From assembly GCF_001598035.1 (NCBI RefSeq), contig NZ_CP014835.1, forward strand, positions 1,051,001 through 1,115,000: a stretch of DNA of 64,000 nucleotides. The letters are read 5' to 3'. Positions 1 to 11,739 of this stretch are shown piece after piece. Positions within the stretch are counted from its first letter, which is position 1. Every line of letters starts with the position of its first letter. The stretch is from Streptococcus halotolerans. GTDB lineage: Bacteria > Bacillota > Bacilli > Lactobacillales > Streptococcaceae. The notes below the pieces were generated by a model, which was not told the DNA's origin, made no database searches, and saw nothing but the letters and a program-made list of their open reading frames with translations. The translations under genes and the position numbers were made by a program.

Positions 1-493
1 GTTGTAATAATTCATCCCATTCAGGTGAATTTACTAATGCTAAATGGCTTTCAACAGATGACAATAGACGTTGATGGAAGACACGAGTTTGACGTTTCAA
101 ATCTTCTGTCTCAATAGCAACGCGTTTAGCCTCATCAGCGGCGTCACGAAGCATGTCGCTCGCTTTTTGTTTGGATTCTTCTAAAAGAAGTGTCGCTTGA
201 TTGTTAGCGTGTGTCAAAATGTTATCAGACTCTGTACGAGCAGATGCTTTTACTTTATCAGCAGTTTCTTGGGCCAAGATAACTGACTGACTCAATGATT
301 CTTTCATTTCGTCAAAGTAAGCTAACTTTTCTTCAAGCATTTTGATTTTTGCTTCTTGCTCGCGATTTTCACGGGTTAGTTTTTCATAGTCATCAACAAC
401 GATGTCTAAGAATTCATTAACTTCTTCTTCGCTATATCCGCGGAATTTTAGTTTAAACGTTTTATCTTTAATATCAAGTGCTGTAATAGCCAT
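1..493 (-). CDS. divIVA: DivIVA cell-division/polar scaffold protein, C-terminus beyond window
   Basis: The first ~164 residues are visible and the gene continues past the left edge. The N-terminus (MAITALDIKDKTFKLKFRG) is the conserved DivIVA membrane-binding region, followed by SEEEVNEFLD and a long, highly charged coiled coil rich in E, K and A. DivIVA recognises negatively curved membrane at the septum and poles and, in streptococci, organises division and peripheral wall synthesis. The start is supported by a GGGGAGG ribosome site 5 nt upstream of ATG. It lies 11 nt after ylmH and closes the ftsA-ftsZ-ylm operon. High confidence from sequence and context. Confidence 0.95.
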   Translation of the reverse strand, partial: MAITALDIKDKTFKLKFRGYSEEEVNEFLDIVVDDYEKLTRENREQEAKIKMLEEKLAYFDEMKESLSQSVILAQETADKVKASARTESDNILTHANNQATLLLEESKQKASDMLRDAADEAKRVAIETEDLKRQTRVFHQRLLSSVESHLALVNSPEWDELLQ

Positions 494-504
494 TACAACC
501 TCCC

Positions 505-1299
505 CTATTTCTGTCTAATTTTTTTGACGACTAATTTATGTTTTCCTTTCGATGTTACACCATTGTCTGAAATGATACGGCACCTGCCATATCCTCGAAC
601 ACTGAGTAAATCATCAACCAGTACTATTTCAGTCGTTCTCGTCGTTAATTTATGGTTAACTTTTACTTTCTGGGACTGAATCAGCTTTTGGCTGGTTTGT
701 CTCGGTAATTGATGAACTGCTGCAATTACTTTATCCAATCTTAAACTCGCGACAAGATAAAGCTGCTCTTGGCCTTCTTCAAGATATTCGAGCTTCTGAC
801 TAAAGTCAACTTCTTGAAGTTTAACAGGGACCTTAGCAATCTTGCTAACATTTGTTTCAAAATAAGTAACCATTGATTTTTCAAGAAATATTTGTGCATC
901 ATCACCATTAACTAAAATATCACCGAAAATGGAACGTTTAATGCCTAATTGATTAATCAATGTACCCATAATTTGCGAATGGTTGAGGCGATTAAACTTT
1001 TTAGCATATTGGATGTTGAGCAGGCTTATTTCAAAATCATCGACATTTAGTTGATAATAATCTGGAGCAATAATGACCCTATGATACTCCTCGGTAAGAA
1101 TATCACGACTTGAGTAAAATGTCAAAGTTGTTTGAGAAACCAGCTCATTAACAATGACTTCTTGTCTAGGATCAAGAAAATCTGTTAAATACATGCTGTA
1201 AGTATTCTCAACAGAATGAATTATATCTTGAACTTTATCTATAAAGGCATGTTCACTAACATCGTAATGTTGATATAAGTGTTTCGATGGTTTTTCCAT
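505..1299 (-). CDS. ylmH: YlmH, S4-domain RNA-binding protein
   Basis: A 264-residue protein with a C-terminal S4 RNA-binding domain (about residues 185-245, including LRLDKVIAAVHQLPR and a final beta-rich stretch with RGYGRCRI). The N-terminal two thirds match the YlmH family, which is associated with ribosome rescue and with division clusters in Firmicutes. Its ATG shares one base with the ylmG stop (TAATG), implying translational coupling. Role in rescue versus division is known from relatives, not shown here. Confidence 0.9.
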   Translation of the reverse strand: MEKPSKHLYQHYDVSEHAFIDKVQDIIHSVENTYSMYLTDFLDPRQEVIVNELVSQTTLTFYSSRDILTEEYHRVIIAPDYYQLNVDDFEISLLNIQYAKKFNRLNHSQIMGTLINQLGIKRSIFGDILVNGDDAQIFLEKSMVTYFETNVSKIAKVPVKLQEVDFSQKLEYLEEGQEQLYLVASLRLDKVIAAVHQLPRQTSQKLIQSQKVKVNHKLTTRTTEIVLVDDLLSVRGYGRCRIISDNGVTSKGKHKLVVKKIRQK

Positions 1300-1556
1300 T
1301 AGAATAATAGTAAGTATGAAAAGAGTCTAAGTAATAACTGAAGTACCAAGAAAACGGCAACAATGGTAAAATCGATTCCACCGAATTGAAGTCTTAAGCG
1401 TCGAAACGGAGCCAAGGTTGGCTCAACAATTGCAACTAAAACTTGTCCTAGCTTAGTTTGATAGGCTCCTGGAAACCAAGAGAGTAAAGCATAGATTACT
1501 AAAAGTGTCGAATAAACTCGTACGAGTCTAACTAGTATTATATAAACTAAAAACAT
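1299..1556 (-). CDS. ylmG: YggT/YlmG family membrane protein
   Basis: An 85-residue very hydrophobic protein with two membrane segments (about 5-27 and 62-85) joined by a short basic loop containing EPTLAPFRRLRL, the YggT signature. Members are needed for normal nucleoid and septum placement in other bacteria and plastids, with no known enzymatic activity. It sits between sepF (1-nt gap) and ylmH (1-nt overlap) in the division operon. Length is normal for the family. Confidence 0.9.
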   Translation of the reverse strand: MFLVYIILVRLVRVYSTLLVIYALLSWFPGAYQTKLGQVLVAIVEPTLAPFRRLRLQFGGIDFTIVAVFLVLQLLLRLFSYLLLF

Positions 1557-1557
1557 A

Positions 1558-2160
1558 TTAACGTCGTTTCATATCGTAGTCAAAATTAACCTCTTGACCA
1601 GCATTTGGAATTGTCATTTCTTCAATGTCAACAATAACAAATTGTGGTGTCAATAAATACATTGAAGAACCTACTTTTTGAAGATTACCTGATAACACAC
1701 GGCTAGCTCCATCAACAAAGTCTAAGCAACGGCGTGCTTGGGCTTCTAGCATGTATTGAAAGTCAATCAAAACGCATTCATTACCGGCTAGCAAATCAAC
1801 AATTTCTGTTGCATCTTCGTATTTACGTGGGTATTTTAAGGCAATAGTTGGTTGGGATGAATTACTCATTTGCTCTTTTCTATATTGTTGTGCGGGAGCA
1901 ACACCGTCGCGATGCGCTTGTTCTGATGGGACAGAATTCACCTGTCTTTGACCGCGCTTTTGTGTTTGCCCTTGCATCGAAGCTGCTGATTGATTAGCTG
2001 CCTGCGATGGTCGTTCTTGTGATACATTACTCGTTTGTGCGGATAAACCTCGTTTTTGTTCTTGTTGAGGCAATGCTTGCTCAAACTCTTCTACATCACT
2101 AACTTCATCTGTAGCAAAGTATAAAGTTATTTTTTCAATCGTATCTTTAAAAAATGCCAT
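1558..2160 (-). CDS. sepF: SepF, FtsZ membrane anchor
   Basis: A 200-residue protein. The N-terminal [16 protein letters not shown] is the amphipathic membrane-targeting helix, residues ~25-100 are a Q/S-rich disordered linker, and ~105-190 form the SepF core ([46 protein letters not shown]). SepF polymerises and bundles FtsZ filaments at the membrane, partly overlapping with FtsA. It lies 9 nt downstream of yggS and 1 nt upstream of ylmG. Confidence 0.95.
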   Translation of the reverse strand: MAFFKDTIEKITLYFATDEVSDVEEFEQALPQQEQKRGLSAQTSNVSQERPSQAANQSAASMQGQTQKRGQRQVNSVPSEQAHRDGVAPAQQYRKEQMSNSSQPTIALKYPRKYEDATEIVDLLAGNECVLIDFQYMLEAQARRCLDFVDGASRVLSGNLQKVGSSMYLLTPQFVIVDIEEMTIPNAGQEVNFDYDMKRR

Positions 2161-2169
2161 ATGTCTCTC

Positions 2170-2838
2170 CTATTGAAAGAAAGCTGTACCAATTCGAACA
2201 AATGTTGCACCATGTTTGATAGCGATGAGATAGTCACCACTCATTCCCATGCTCAAGTCTGTCATCGGCATATTCTTTATATTTTTAGCTTTAATATCTT
2301 CTTTTAATTGGTAAGTTTCTTCAAACAAAATGTCTAATTCCGCCTGACTCGCTTTTAGCGGAGCCATTGTCATCAATCCAACGAGATTAATATTAGGTAA
2401 CTCTGCTAATTCCAGTAAGGCTTGTTCGATCTCACTCTTTAGAAAACCATGCTTACTAGGTTCTTCTGATAAATTAACCTGAAGGAAACAATTGATCGGA
2501 TGATCTGCTCGCTTATTAATCTCCTTAGCCAATTTTACTGAATCCAAGGCGTGAAAATAATCCACTAGATTAATCACATCTTTAACTTTTCGGCGTTGAA
2601 GGCTACCAATTAAATGCCAAGTAACTGACTGATCTGCCAACGCATGGTATTTATCCAAAAATTTGTCAACACGGTTCTCACCAATATGTCTAACACCCGT
2701 GTCAACCAACTGATGAGCTACTTCTGCTTCGACATATTTTGTTACTGCAATAACATTAACTTCCTGAGTGTTATTGGAAGACTCAATGGCATCTGCTACA
2801 CTGCTGAAAATCTTTGTTTTATTGTTTGCTAAATCCAT
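2170..2838 (-). CDS. YggS/YlmE-type PLP homeostasis protein
   Basis: A 222-residue alanine-racemase-like TIM barrel of the YggS/PROSC family. Visible signatures are VIAVTKYVEAE (lysine that binds pyridoxal phosphate), HIGENRVDKFLDKY, WHLIGSLQRRKVK and LSMGMSGDY with VRIGTAFF near the end. The family buffers free pyridoxal phosphate and has no proven catalytic reaction. It is the gene between ftsZ (6-nt gap) and sepF, the standard position in Gram-positive division clusters. Confidence 0.92.
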   Translation of the reverse strand: MDLANNKTKIFSSVADAIESSNNTQEVNVIAVTKYVEAEVAHQLVDTGVRHIGENRVDKFLDKYHALADQSVTWHLIGSLQRRKVKDVINLVDYFHALDSVKLAKEINKRADHPINCFLQVNLSEEPSKHGFLKSEIEQALLELAELPNINLVGLMTMAPLKASQAELDILFEETYQLKEDIKAKNIKNMPMTDLSMGMSGDYLIAIKHGATFVRIGTAFFQ

Positions 2839-2844
2839 CGCATT

Positions 2845-4176
<1,332 letters not shown>

Positions 4177-4185
4177 TCACTTTTT

Positions 4186-5556
4186 TTAATCAAACATACT
4201 GCCGAAGATTCCTCGAACTCTATCTCCAATATTTTGTTTAGGTTCGCGTGGCTTAGGCGCTTCTTGGATGTTCTCATCTTGATCAAAATGATCTGGTTCA
4301 TTCAACGAAAAATCATTTTGAATAGGTTGTTGTATTTGTTTTGGTATCGTATCATTTGGACCAATATCAATAGGTTTACGGCGAAGGATTTCTTCTCCCG
4401 TAACTGCTAACTGAGCGATAATATCGACATCAGTTAACGTGCCAACGTACTCAACCAAACCAATGACATTCGCAAACATCGGGTTACGGATACCAACTTG
4501 ATGTGGCACAAAAAGTTTTACTTTAGTTCCAAACACTTCTTGTGCTATCTCAACGACACCAGGAAGAATTGCGCCACCTCCAACGATGACAATTCCACCA
4601 GGAAGTTCAAGCAAGCGACCACGTTCCAAATCTTGCTTTACCCGCTCTAAGACATGCTTTATGCGAGCTGAGATAATCTCTGCAAGATATTTTTCGGTAA
4701 CATCAACCGGTGTATCGCTTCCCACAACTTCAACTTGAACACTATCTGTTGCGCTTGCTTCTTTAACATTGGCATTACCAAAATTAAACTTCAAGGCTTC
4801 TGCAATTTGTAGCGACGTTTTTAAGACTTTTGAAATGTCTTTAGTGACGTATTCTCCACCCTCTGGATAGATGTTGGTGTATTGAAGTTCCTGAGCTCGC
4901 ATTGAAGCAACAGTCGTTTGACCACCACCCATATCAATGACAGTCGCACCAAATTCGCGTTCTCCTTCATTAAGAACTGACTTGGTCATTGCCAATGGAG
5001 AAATGATGATATTTTCAACTGTAATGCCTGCACGCTCAACCGTTTTACGAAGATTATGCAAGATTGTGGTTGGACCTGTGTAAAGAAGGCCACGCATCTC
5101 AAGGCGAATCCCCATCATCCCACGCGGATCGCGGATGCCTTGGAAACTATCAACTATGAACTCCTCAGGAACTAAAGAAATCACCTCACGTTCTGGGGTG
5201 ATGCTTTTAGTTAATGCCGATTTTACAACACTTTCAACATCTTCGTCTTTTATTTCTTTTGACTCGCTAGTAACAGGAATCATTCCTTGTGTAGGTTCAA
5301 TTTGCAAAAGATTTGCTGGCAAACCAACATTTATTTTTTCGATTGAAATTCCTGATTTTTCTTCTGCTTGTTCAATTGCTAATTTAATTTCTTTTGCTGC
5401 TGCATCGATGTCAACGATAATACCATCTTTCACACCGGAGCTTTTAACATTGCTAACACCGATGACATTCATTTCACCATCAATGTATTCTGCAACGAGT
5501 ACTTTAATCGAGCTAGTACCAATGTCTAAGCCCGTAAAAAAGCCGTTTCTTGCCAT
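4186..5556 (-). CDS. ftsA: FtsA, actin-like division protein
   Basis: FtsA tethers FtsZ to the membrane and recruits the divisome. I place the start at 5556 (MARNGFFTGLDIGTSSIK), giving 456 residues, because GAGAGG lies 7 nt upstream; an in-frame ATG eight codons earlier has no such site. Seen: actin-type phosphate loop GLDIGTSSIKV, the second nucleotide motif VIDMGGGQTTV at ~208, GGIVIVGGGAILPG at ~330 and the C-terminal amphipathic membrane helix GDRVRGIFGSMFD. A strong hairpin separates it from divIB, so ftsA probably has its own promoter; a TATAAT lies at 5628-5633. Confidence 0.95.
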   Translation of the reverse strand: MARNGFFTGLDIGTSSIKVLVAEYIDGEMNVIGVSNVKSSGVKDGIIVDIDAAAKEIKLAIEQAEEKSGISIEKINVGLPANLLQIEPTQGMIPVTSESKEIKDEDVESVVKSALTKSITPEREVISLVPEEFIVDSFQGIRDPRGMMGIRLEMRGLLYTGPTTILHNLRKTVERAGITVENIIISPLAMTKSVLNEGEREFGATVIDMGGGQTTVASMRAQELQYTNIYPEGGEYVTKDISKVLKTSLQIAEALKFNFGNANVKEASATDSVQVEVVGSDTPVDVTEKYLAEIISARIKHVLERVKQDLERGRLLELPGGIVIVGGGAILPGVVEIAQEVFGTKVKLFVPHQVGIRNPMFANVIGLVEYVGTLTDVDIIAQLAVTGEEILRRKPIDIGPNDTIPKQIQQPIQNDFSLNEPDHFDQDENIQEAPKPREPKQNIGDRVRGIFGSMFD

Positions 5557-5638
5557 TACCCAACCTCTCATTCTTTCCATTACTTACTATTCTAAAAACC
5601 ACACAAGGGCGGAATTATTCAAAGCATATTATATCATA

Positions 5639-5672
5639 AAAAAGCACAAAATGAATAGATTTTGTGCTTTTT
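5639..5672. terminator. Terminator between divIB and ftsA
   Basis: A perfect 14-bp stem (AAAAAGCACAAAAT pairing with its complement) with a 6-nt loop, A-rich on one side and T-rich on the other, so it can act in both directions. It ends the murD-murG-divIB transcript. The ftsA promoter must lie at or downstream of it. Confidence 0.85.
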
Positions 5673-5711
5673 GTTATAGAAATGTAAACAAGTAAAATCA
5701 GTTTTCAACCA

Positions 5712-6806
5712 TTATTGCACCGCGGTTTCAGCTTCTTGTTCTGGAGCCTCTTCAACTTCTCGATTCTCAGATGGTGTTGGAGGATTTTCTTCAGCATTAG
5801 CATTCTCTGTTGGTGTCTCACTTGACGCTTGACTCGGCGCTTCTTCAGAGGTATCTGCCGTTTCATTTGTAACATAAATGCCAACTTCCATGTCAATAAC
5901 ACTTGGCACTTCTAGTTTAGTGCTTATTTGAGAATAGTAGGGCATGCGTTCTTTAATCTTAGAAAGTGGCACAATAACTGTATTGCCATCGTACATCGTT
6001 AACTTTACCAAATCATCTGTTGATTTGGAAGCTTCCTTTGAAACGGATTGAATATTTCGCCGAATTCTTTTAGACAAAGTATTTCTCGCCTCGATGAATT
6101 CTTTAACCTCTTTTTGAGTATCTAGATTAACATTCAAATACGTCGCTGGTAATTTTTGAACGTTTTCTTTGACTACTATACCACTTGATAAAATGGGGTA
6201 ATAGGAATCCTTTTCCTGACGATATGCTATAATCCGATCTTCTGTGACCTTAATGTTAAAATGATTTGGCAATTCAAAGGTCATCTTAGCCCTCTTAACC
6301 CAAGGGTCTTTTTTTACAATCGCTTTTTCGATCTGGTGCCGGTTTACAAAGACACTGGTTAAATAATCATCTTTTCGAATACCAGAGGCTTTCATAATAG
6401 CAGCCGTATTCGTAAAGCGATGTCCAGAGACAGTGACATTTTTTGTTGTACTCAAGGGACTAATCATAAAGCTCGAGAACAATAGCACAATGATTCCTAA
6501 CAAAACCACTGTGATGAAGCGATTAAGATGTGGATTTTTTTGTCTAACTTTTTTGGGTTTAGGTTCTTTTTTCTTCTTTTCTTTTCGTTTCTTGCGTTTT
6601 TTAGATTTGGGTTCTTGCTCTTTTTCCTCTGATTTATCCCCTAAAAATTGAGAACGCCTAAGCTCTTGGAGGCGCTTTTCAGCTTCTTCCTGCTCAGCTT
6701 TATCTTGCTCTTTTTTCTTTAAAAATTCTTGATTGCGTTTTTGCCACTCGGTTAAAACCGGCTCTTTTGTTTCAGAATCTTTAGTTGTTTCCTTATCTTT
6801 TGTCAT
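5712..6806 (-). CDS. divIB: DivIB/FtsQ, divisome membrane protein
   Basis: A 364-residue bitopic protein. Residues 1-~95 are a highly charged K/E-rich cytoplasmic tail. One membrane segment (FITVVLLGIIVLLFSSFMI) is followed by a POTRA domain (KNVTVSGHRFTNTAAIMKASGI), the beta domain, and an E/P/T-rich disordered tail after ~310. DivIB forms a complex with DivIC and FtsL to regulate septal synthesis. It lies 4 nt after murG and ends at a strong terminator, as in other streptococci where murD, murG and divIB are co-transcribed. Confidence 0.93.
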   Translation of the reverse strand: MTKDKETTKDSETKEPVLTEWQKRNQEFLKKKEQDKAEQEEAEKRLQELRRSQFLGDKSEEKEQEPKSKKRKKRKEKKKKEPKPKKVRQKNPHLNRFITVVLLGIIVLLFSSFMISPLSTTKNVTVSGHRFTNTAAIMKASGIRKDDYLTSVFVNRHQIEKAIVKKDPWVKRAKMTFELPNHFNIKVTEDRIIAYRQEKDSYYPILSSGIVVKENVQKLPATYLNVNLDTQKEVKEFIEARNTLSKRIRRNIQSVSKEASKSTDDLVKLTMYDGNTVIVPLSKIKERMPYYSQISTKLEVPSVIDMEVGIYVTNETADTSEEAPSQASSETPTENANAEENPPTPSENREVEEAPEQEAETAVQ

Positions 6807-6810
6807 CTTT

Positions 6811-7887
6811 TTATCCCTTTGCCTTCTTGATAGATTCTGTCAATTCATGATAGAAGGCTTGTTGAGATGTCAACTCTTGACTATTTTTCATAGCTTCTTC
6901 AAAGTTAGAAGCATGCTCCAGTAACTCTTGGATTTTCTGGTTTAAACTCTCCAAACTCAATTCTTCTTCTGCGAGCTGAAGGGCGTAACCTCTCTTTTGA
7001 AAATAAGCAGCATTTTCTAATTGATCGCCACGACTGGCTTCTTTTCCAAGTGGAATAATTAAATGCAATTTCTGAAGAGCTACTAGTTCAAATATCGTAT
7101 TTGAGCCTCCTCGAGTAACGACTAAATCAGCTAAATTCATCAGTGGTTGGTATAAATCTGTAACGTAATCGACACGGTATACATTTTTGTCTAAGCTATT
7201 TAAGTCAGAATCTCCAGAGATATTGATGATATTGTAGTGTGTTGTTAATTCAGCTAAGTGCTCAGTGATAAAATCATTAAATACTTTGGCACCAGCTGAT
7301 CCGCCAACAAAAAGAAGCGTCTTTTTAGAATCATCAAACTGCTCCTTGATATCTTCAACCATCTGATCATATTGAACCGAATAAGGTTCAACCTTAGTGA
7401 TGGCACCAATATGTTCTGCTTTTGTTAAAGCAGCATCCTGTTCAAAAGTGGTATACATTTTTGTCGCAAACTTGTAAGCAATTTTATTTGCTAGCCCCAT
7501 TGATAAATCAGATTCATGAATAAAAACAGGAACCCCTAGCAATTTAGCAGCAATAACTGGTGGCACAGAGACAAACCCACCTTTGGAAAAGAGGGCTTCT
7601 GGCCTTATTTTGACAATAGTAACGAGAGATTGTAGGACACCAAAGCCAACTTTAAAAACATCCCATAAGTTTTGCCAGGAGAAATAGCGTCTTAATTTTC
7701 CAGTTGCAATAGCATGAAATGTTACTTCCTCATCCAAACGTTGGATTTCCTCGTATTCAATCCCATGTTTGTCTCCAAGATAATGAATTTCCCATCCATC
7801 TTGGATTAATTTAGGAATCAACAATAAATTAAGCGTGACATGCCCCACTGTACCGCCACCTGTTAAAACAATTTTGTGTTTACTCAT
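6811..7887 (-). CDS. murG: MurG, lipid II synthase
   Basis: UDP-GlcNAc:undecaprenyl-pyrophosphoryl-MurNAc-pentapeptide transferase, which makes lipid II on the cytoplasmic membrane face. The 358-residue protein has the N-terminal loop [14 protein letters not shown] (one position differs from the GGGTGGH form common in other phyla), [12 protein letters not shown], the central [10 protein letters not shown] and the donor-site [13 protein letters not shown]. The start overlaps the murD stop by 8 nt, implying coupling. Confidence 0.95.
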   Translation of the reverse strand: MSKHKIVLTGGGTVGHVTLNLLLIPKLIQDGWEIHYLGDKHGIEYEEIQRLDEEVTFHAIATGKLRRYFSWQNLWDVFKVGFGVLQSLVTIVKIRPEALFSKGGFVSVPPVIAAKLLGVPVFIHESDLSMGLANKIAYKFATKMYTTFEQDAALTKAEHIGAITKVEPYSVQYDQMVEDIKEQFDDSKKTLLFVGGSAGAKVFNDFITEHLAELTTHYNIINISGDSDLNSLDKNVYRVDYVTDLYQPLMNLADLVVTRGGSNTIFELVALQKLHLIIPLGKEASRGDQLENAAYFQKRGYALQLAEEELSLESLNQKIQELLEHASNFEEAMKNSQELTSQQAFYHELTESIKKAKG

Positions 7888-9244
7888 AAGTAGCCCCTTT
7901 CAAGGAGTCAACTGTTAACAAAAATTCATCTCCACGAACTTCAAAATTCTTATACATATCCCAGCTAGCATTAGCAGGGCTTAGCAATACAGTGTCACCA
8001 GCCTCAGCCAACTCGTAAGCTTTTCTTGTCGCATCGGCAACGTCTTTAGCATATTCTACCGGAACATTGGCTGCTTTTGCTATTTCAGCTAGCTTATCTG
8101 CTGTTTCGCCAAGAACAACCATTGCTTTTAGATTAGTGATATGAGACGAAAGTTCCTCAAAACCATTCCCACGATCTAAACCACCTGCTATCAAAATCAA
8201 ATCTTTATTATCAAAACCTGACAAGGCCTTTTGCGTTGCCAAAATGTTAGTCGATTTGGAATCATTGAAGAAAGAAACCCCTCTAACTGAGCCGGCATCT
8301 TGCAAGCGGTGTTTCACACCCCCAAAAGTTGAAAGGGTTTCTTGGATAACGTGATTTGAAATATCTGACAACTTTGCAACTGCAATTGTGGCTAGAGCAT
8401 TTTCAATATTATGTTCTCCTGGTACACCAAGGTCTTTAGCTGCCATGACCAGCTCGCCTTGATAAAATAACTGACCTTCTTTGAGATAAGCCCCATCAAC
8501 CTCTTCAATTGTTGAAAAAGGGATGACAGTAGCCTTTGTTTGTTTCGCTAACTGATCTGTAATGCTTTGGTTGGCATTAAGAACAATATAATCAGAAGCC
8601 GTCATATGATTTTGGATATTCCATTTAGCAGCCACATAGTCTTCAAAAGTACCATGGTAATCCAAATGCGTTGGTTCAAGATTAGTAATGACAGCGATAT
8701 GCGGTTTAAAAGAATTTACCCCCATCAACTGAAAAGAAGATAATTCCATAATCAAGGTATCATTGGCACTGGCCTCCACTACCACTTCTGATGCTGGAAA
8801 ACCGATATTACCAGCTAAAAGACCTGATTGACCAGCATGGTTAAACACCTCAGCAATCATGGTTGTTGTAGTTGTCTTACCATTTGAACCAGTTATCCCA
8901 ACGATGGGAGCATCAGAAACAAGGCTAGCTAACTCTATCTCTGTCCAAATTGGGATTTGTTTCTCACTGGCCTTAACAACCATTGGATTAGTGTAGGGGA
9001 TTCCAGGATTTTTAACCATCAAGGCGAAGTCTTCATCCAGTAGTTCCAAAGGATGACTTCCGCAAACAACCTTGATTCCCTCTTCTAGTAAGGCTTGTGC
9101 AGAAGGGTTTTCATCAAATGGTTTTCCATCGTTAACAGTCACAATGGCACCTAATTTTGCTAAAAGTCTAGCTGCTGCTTGGCCAGACCTAGCTAGACCT
9201 AAAACGAGAACTTTTTTATTTTCAAAATTTGAGATAGTTTTCAT
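7880..9244 (-). CDS. murD: MurD, UDP-MurNAc-L-Ala:D-Glu ligase
   Basis: ATP-dependent ligase that adds D-glutamate to UDP-MurNAc-L-alanine in the cytoplasm. The 454-residue protein shows the Rossmann-type N-terminus [14 protein letters not shown], the Mur-ligase P-loop [15 protein letters not shown] at ~115, [18 protein letters not shown], and the C-terminal domain with [15 protein letters not shown] and [12 protein letters not shown]. It is the first gene of the murD-murG-divIB unit; upstream is ~180 nt of intergenic DNA. Confidence 0.95.
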   Translation of the reverse strand: MKTISNFENKKVLVLGLARSGQAAARLLAKLGAIVTVNDGKPFDENPSAQALLEEGIKVVCGSHPLELLDEDFALMVKNPGIPYTNPMVVKASEKQIPIWTEIELASLVSDAPIVGITGSNGKTTTTTMIAEVFNHAGQSGLLAGNIGFPASEVVVEASANDTLIMELSSFQLMGVNSFKPHIAVITNLEPTHLDYHGTFEDYVAAKWNIQNHMTASDYIVLNANQSITDQLAKQTKATVIPFSTIEEVDGAYLKEGQLFYQGELVMAAKDLGVPGEHNIENALATIAVAKLSDISNHVIQETLSTFGGVKHRLQDAGSVRGVSFFNDSKSTNILATQKALSGFDNKDLILIAGGLDRGNGFEELSSHITNLKAMVVLGETADKLAEIAKAANVPVEYAKDVADATRKAYELAEAGDTVLLSPANASWDMYKNFEVRGDEFLLTVDSLKGATYE

Positions 9245-9387
9245 ATTATTATAAAACCTGTCAGTCTGTTGATAGTTACTGCATTTATCACAACTGTCTA
9301 TTTCCTTTTTTCATTCAATACTATTGTCTTATTTTACCCTTTATCAAGGCATTTTTCAAGAAGACTAGTTTTCTCGGATCGCTCAGC

Positions 9388-9424
9388 AAAAAAGAAACAC
9401 CCAACATAGGTTAGGCGCTTTCTC
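9388..9424 (-). terminator. Terminator after the DUF3165 gene
   Basis: On the minus strand an imperfect GC-containing stem (GAAAGCGCCTAAC with GTTGGGTGTTTC) around a 4-nt loop is followed by TTTTTT. It lies immediately after the stop of the small membrane gene and upstream of murD, so murD starts a separate transcript. Confidence 0.75.
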
Positions 9425-9700
9425 TTATTTTTCTTTTTTGAAAGGTAGGCGAATCTGAAATGGTCTAGAAGACAAGCGGACCACATCTCTAATCGCTAAA
9501 AAACCAAAAACAAGCATGATGGCTATGATGTAAACTTCACCTGGAGACCTAATAAGCTTCATGAAGCTCATGCCTGCTAAGATAAGTAACAGAGCCATCA
9601 CAATCATAAACCCAATAGAATTAATGGTGCTGCGAATAGTTTTGGGAGCCATGAAGAAATAGTAAAGAACTATGGCAAGTAATACTAATAAATAAAACAT
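9425..9700 (-). CDS. DUF3165-type small membrane protein
   Basis: A small integral membrane protein with three or four hydrophobic segments (MFYLLVLLAIVLYYFF, SIGFMIVMALLLILAG, VYIIAIMLVFGFLAI) and a basic C-terminus ending PFKKEK. I use the ATG at 9700 (91 residues) because AGGAGG directly precedes it, though only 3 nt away; a TTG nine codons upstream has no ribosome site. It resembles the streptococcal DUF3165 family, whose function is unknown. It sits 37 nt downstream of typA. Confidence 0.75.
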   Translation of the reverse strand: MFYLLVLLAIVLYYFFMAPKTIRSTINSIGFMIVMALLLILAGMSFMKLIRSPGEVYIIAIMLVFGFLAIRDVVRLSSRPFQIRLPFKKEK

Positions 9701-9737
9701 GTTCCTCCTTACTATCTTACCTTTCAATCACTGATTC

Positions 9738-11579
9738 TTATTCAGCTGACTTTTTCTTTTTGTTAGCTTTGTCACGCGCAGCCTTGTTCAAAATTTGTTT
9801 ACGCAAACGAATCGATTCTGGCGTAACTTCCATGTACTCATCGTAATCCAAGAACTCGATAGATTCTTCAAGAGTCAAAATACGTGGTGTTTTGATAACA
9901 GACGTTTGATCTTTTGTTGCCGAACGGACATTGGTCATTTGTTTAGCAGTTGTGATGTTAACGCCAAGATCATTTTCGCGAGCATTTTCCCCGATGATCA
10001 TTCCTTCGTAGACTTCAGTTCCTGGATTGACAAAGATAGTACCGCGTTCTTCAATACGCATGATTGAGTAAGTCGTTGCTTTACCAGCGTCAATGGAAAC
10101 AAGAGCACCACGGTGGCGTCCACCGATTTCGCCTGGAATCAATGGTAGGTATTGGTCAAAGGTATGATTCATGATACCGTAACCACGTGTCATTGAAAGG
10201 AATTCTGTTGAAAATCCAATCAAACCACGAGCGGGAATTAAGAAAATCAGACGCGTTTGTCCATTACCAACCATCGTCATATCAAGCATATCACCTTTAC
10301 GTTCTGACAAAGCTTGGATGATGGCACCTTGGTATTCTTCTGGTGTGTCAATTTGAACACGTTCAAATGGTTCGCATTGAACACCATCAATTTCTTTGAT
10401 AATAACTTCAGGTTTTGATACTTGGAGTTCGTAACCTTCACGACGCATGGTTTCGATAAGAATAGACAAATGCAATTCACCACGACCTGATACGATCCAT
10501 TTATCTGGTGAGTCAGTTGCTTCAACACGAAGCGACACGTCTGTCTGAAGTTCAGCCAATAAACGTTCTTCCACTTTACGCGATGTCACATGTTTACCTT
10601 CGCGGCCGGCAAACGGTGAATTATTAGCCAAGAAAGTCATTTGAAGGGTCGGCTCATCAATTCGAAGGATTGGAAGGGGCTCAATGGCATCTTGCGGTGT
10701 GACTGTTTCACCGACGAAGATATCTTCCATACCTGAAACAGCAATCAAATCACCTGCTTTAGCTTCTTGAATTTCACGGCGTTCGAGACCGAAAAATCCA
10801 AATAGTTTCGTAACACGGAAGTTTTTAGTTGAACCATCAAGTTTTGAGAGGGTAACTTGGTCACCAACTCTTACAGTCCCACGAAAGACACGCCCAATAC
10901 CGATACGACCGACAAAATCGTTGTAATCAAGAAGAGATACTTGGAATTGAAGTGGCTCATCTGAGTTATCAACCGGAGCTGGAATATGTTCGATAATCGT
11001 ATCAAAGATTGGCGCCATTGAAGCTTCTTGATCAGCAGGATTATCAGACATCGACGAGGTTCCATTAATAGCTGAAGCGTAAACCACTGGGAAGTCCAAT
11101 TGATCATCATCTGCACCTAGTTCAATGAACAGTTCAAGAACTTCATCAACAACTTCTGCTGGTCGAGCCGATGGTTTGTCGATTTTATTAACAACAACGA
11201 TTGGAATGAGGTCTTGCTCAAGAGCTTTTTTCAACACAAATCGTGTCTGAGGCATAGTACCTTCGTAAGCATCGACAACTAGAACGACTCCGTCAACCAT
11301 TTTCATGATACGTTCCACTTCGCCGCCAAAGTCCGCGTGTCCAGGAGTATCCATAATATTAATACGCGTCTCTTTGTAAGCAACCGCTGTATTTTTAGCT
11401 AAAATGGTAATCCCACGTTCCTTCTCAATATCATTGGAATCCATTGCACGCTCTTCAAGCTCTTTACGAGCATCTAGTGTGTGTGATTGCTTCAAAAGCT
11501 CATCAACAAGGGTGGTTTTACCATGGTCAACGTGGGCTATAATGGCAACGTTGCGGATATCTGTTCTTAAATTTGTCAT
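9738..11579 (-). CDS. typA: TypA/BipA ribosome-associated GTPase
   Basis: A 613-residue translational GTPase involved in ribosome assembly and stress adaptation. Seen: G1 [16 protein letters not shown]2 area [12 protein letters not shown]3 [15 protein letters not shown]4 [10 protein letters not shown], then domains II, III and V and the BipA C-terminal domain ([18 protein letters not shown]). The start is set at 11579 ([10 protein letters not shown]) because GAGGAAAAC precedes it; upstream in-frame codons lack a ribosome site and are not family-like. A terminator separates it from asnA upstream. Confidence 0.95.
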   Translation of the reverse strand: MTNLRTDIRNVAIIAHVDHGKTTLVDELLKQSHTLDARKELEERAMDSNDIEKERGITILAKNTAVAYKETRINIMDTPGHADFGGEVERIMKMVDGVVLVVDAYEGTMPQTRFVLKKALEQDLIPIVVVNKIDKPSARPAEVVDEVLELFIELGADDDQLDFPVVYASAINGTSSMSDNPADQEASMAPIFDTIIEHIPAPVDNSDEPLQFQVSLLDYNDFVGRIGIGRVFRGTVRVGDQVTLSKLDGSTKNFRVTKLFGFFGLERREIQEAKAGDLIAVSGMEDIFVGETVTPQDAIEPLPILRIDEPTLQMTFLANNSPFAGREGKHVTSRKVEERLLAELQTDVSLRVEATDSPDKWIVSGRGELHLSILIETMRREGYELQVSKPEVIIKEIDGVQCEPFERVQIDTPEEYQGAIIQALSERKGDMLDMTMVGNGQTRLIFLIPARGLIGFSTEFLSMTRGYGIMNHTFDQYLPLIPGEIGGRHRGALVSIDAGKATTYSIMRIEERGTIFVNPGTEVYEGMIIGENARENDLGVNITTAKQMTNVRSATKDQTSVIKTPRILTLEESIEFLDYDEYMEVTPESIRLRKQILNKAARDKANKKKKSAE

Positions 11580-11693
11580 GTTTTCCTCTATAATGTGTTT
11601 TATTAACTGTACAAGTATATCACAAAAATGTTTAAAAAGCTGAATCAAGTCAAGTGTAAATGTTTTCACTTCTATTTATGATAATGTCCTCGA

Positions 11694-11729
11694 AAAAACT
11701 CCATAAGTTACATGACCTTACAGAGTTTT
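11694..11729 (-). terminator. Terminator after asnA
   Basis: On the minus strand AAACTC-tg-TAAG pairs with CTTA-tg-GAGTTT around a 9-nt loop, followed by a T run. It lies between the asnA stop and the typA promoter region. Confidence 0.7.
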
Positions 11730-11739
11730 GAGTTTTCAT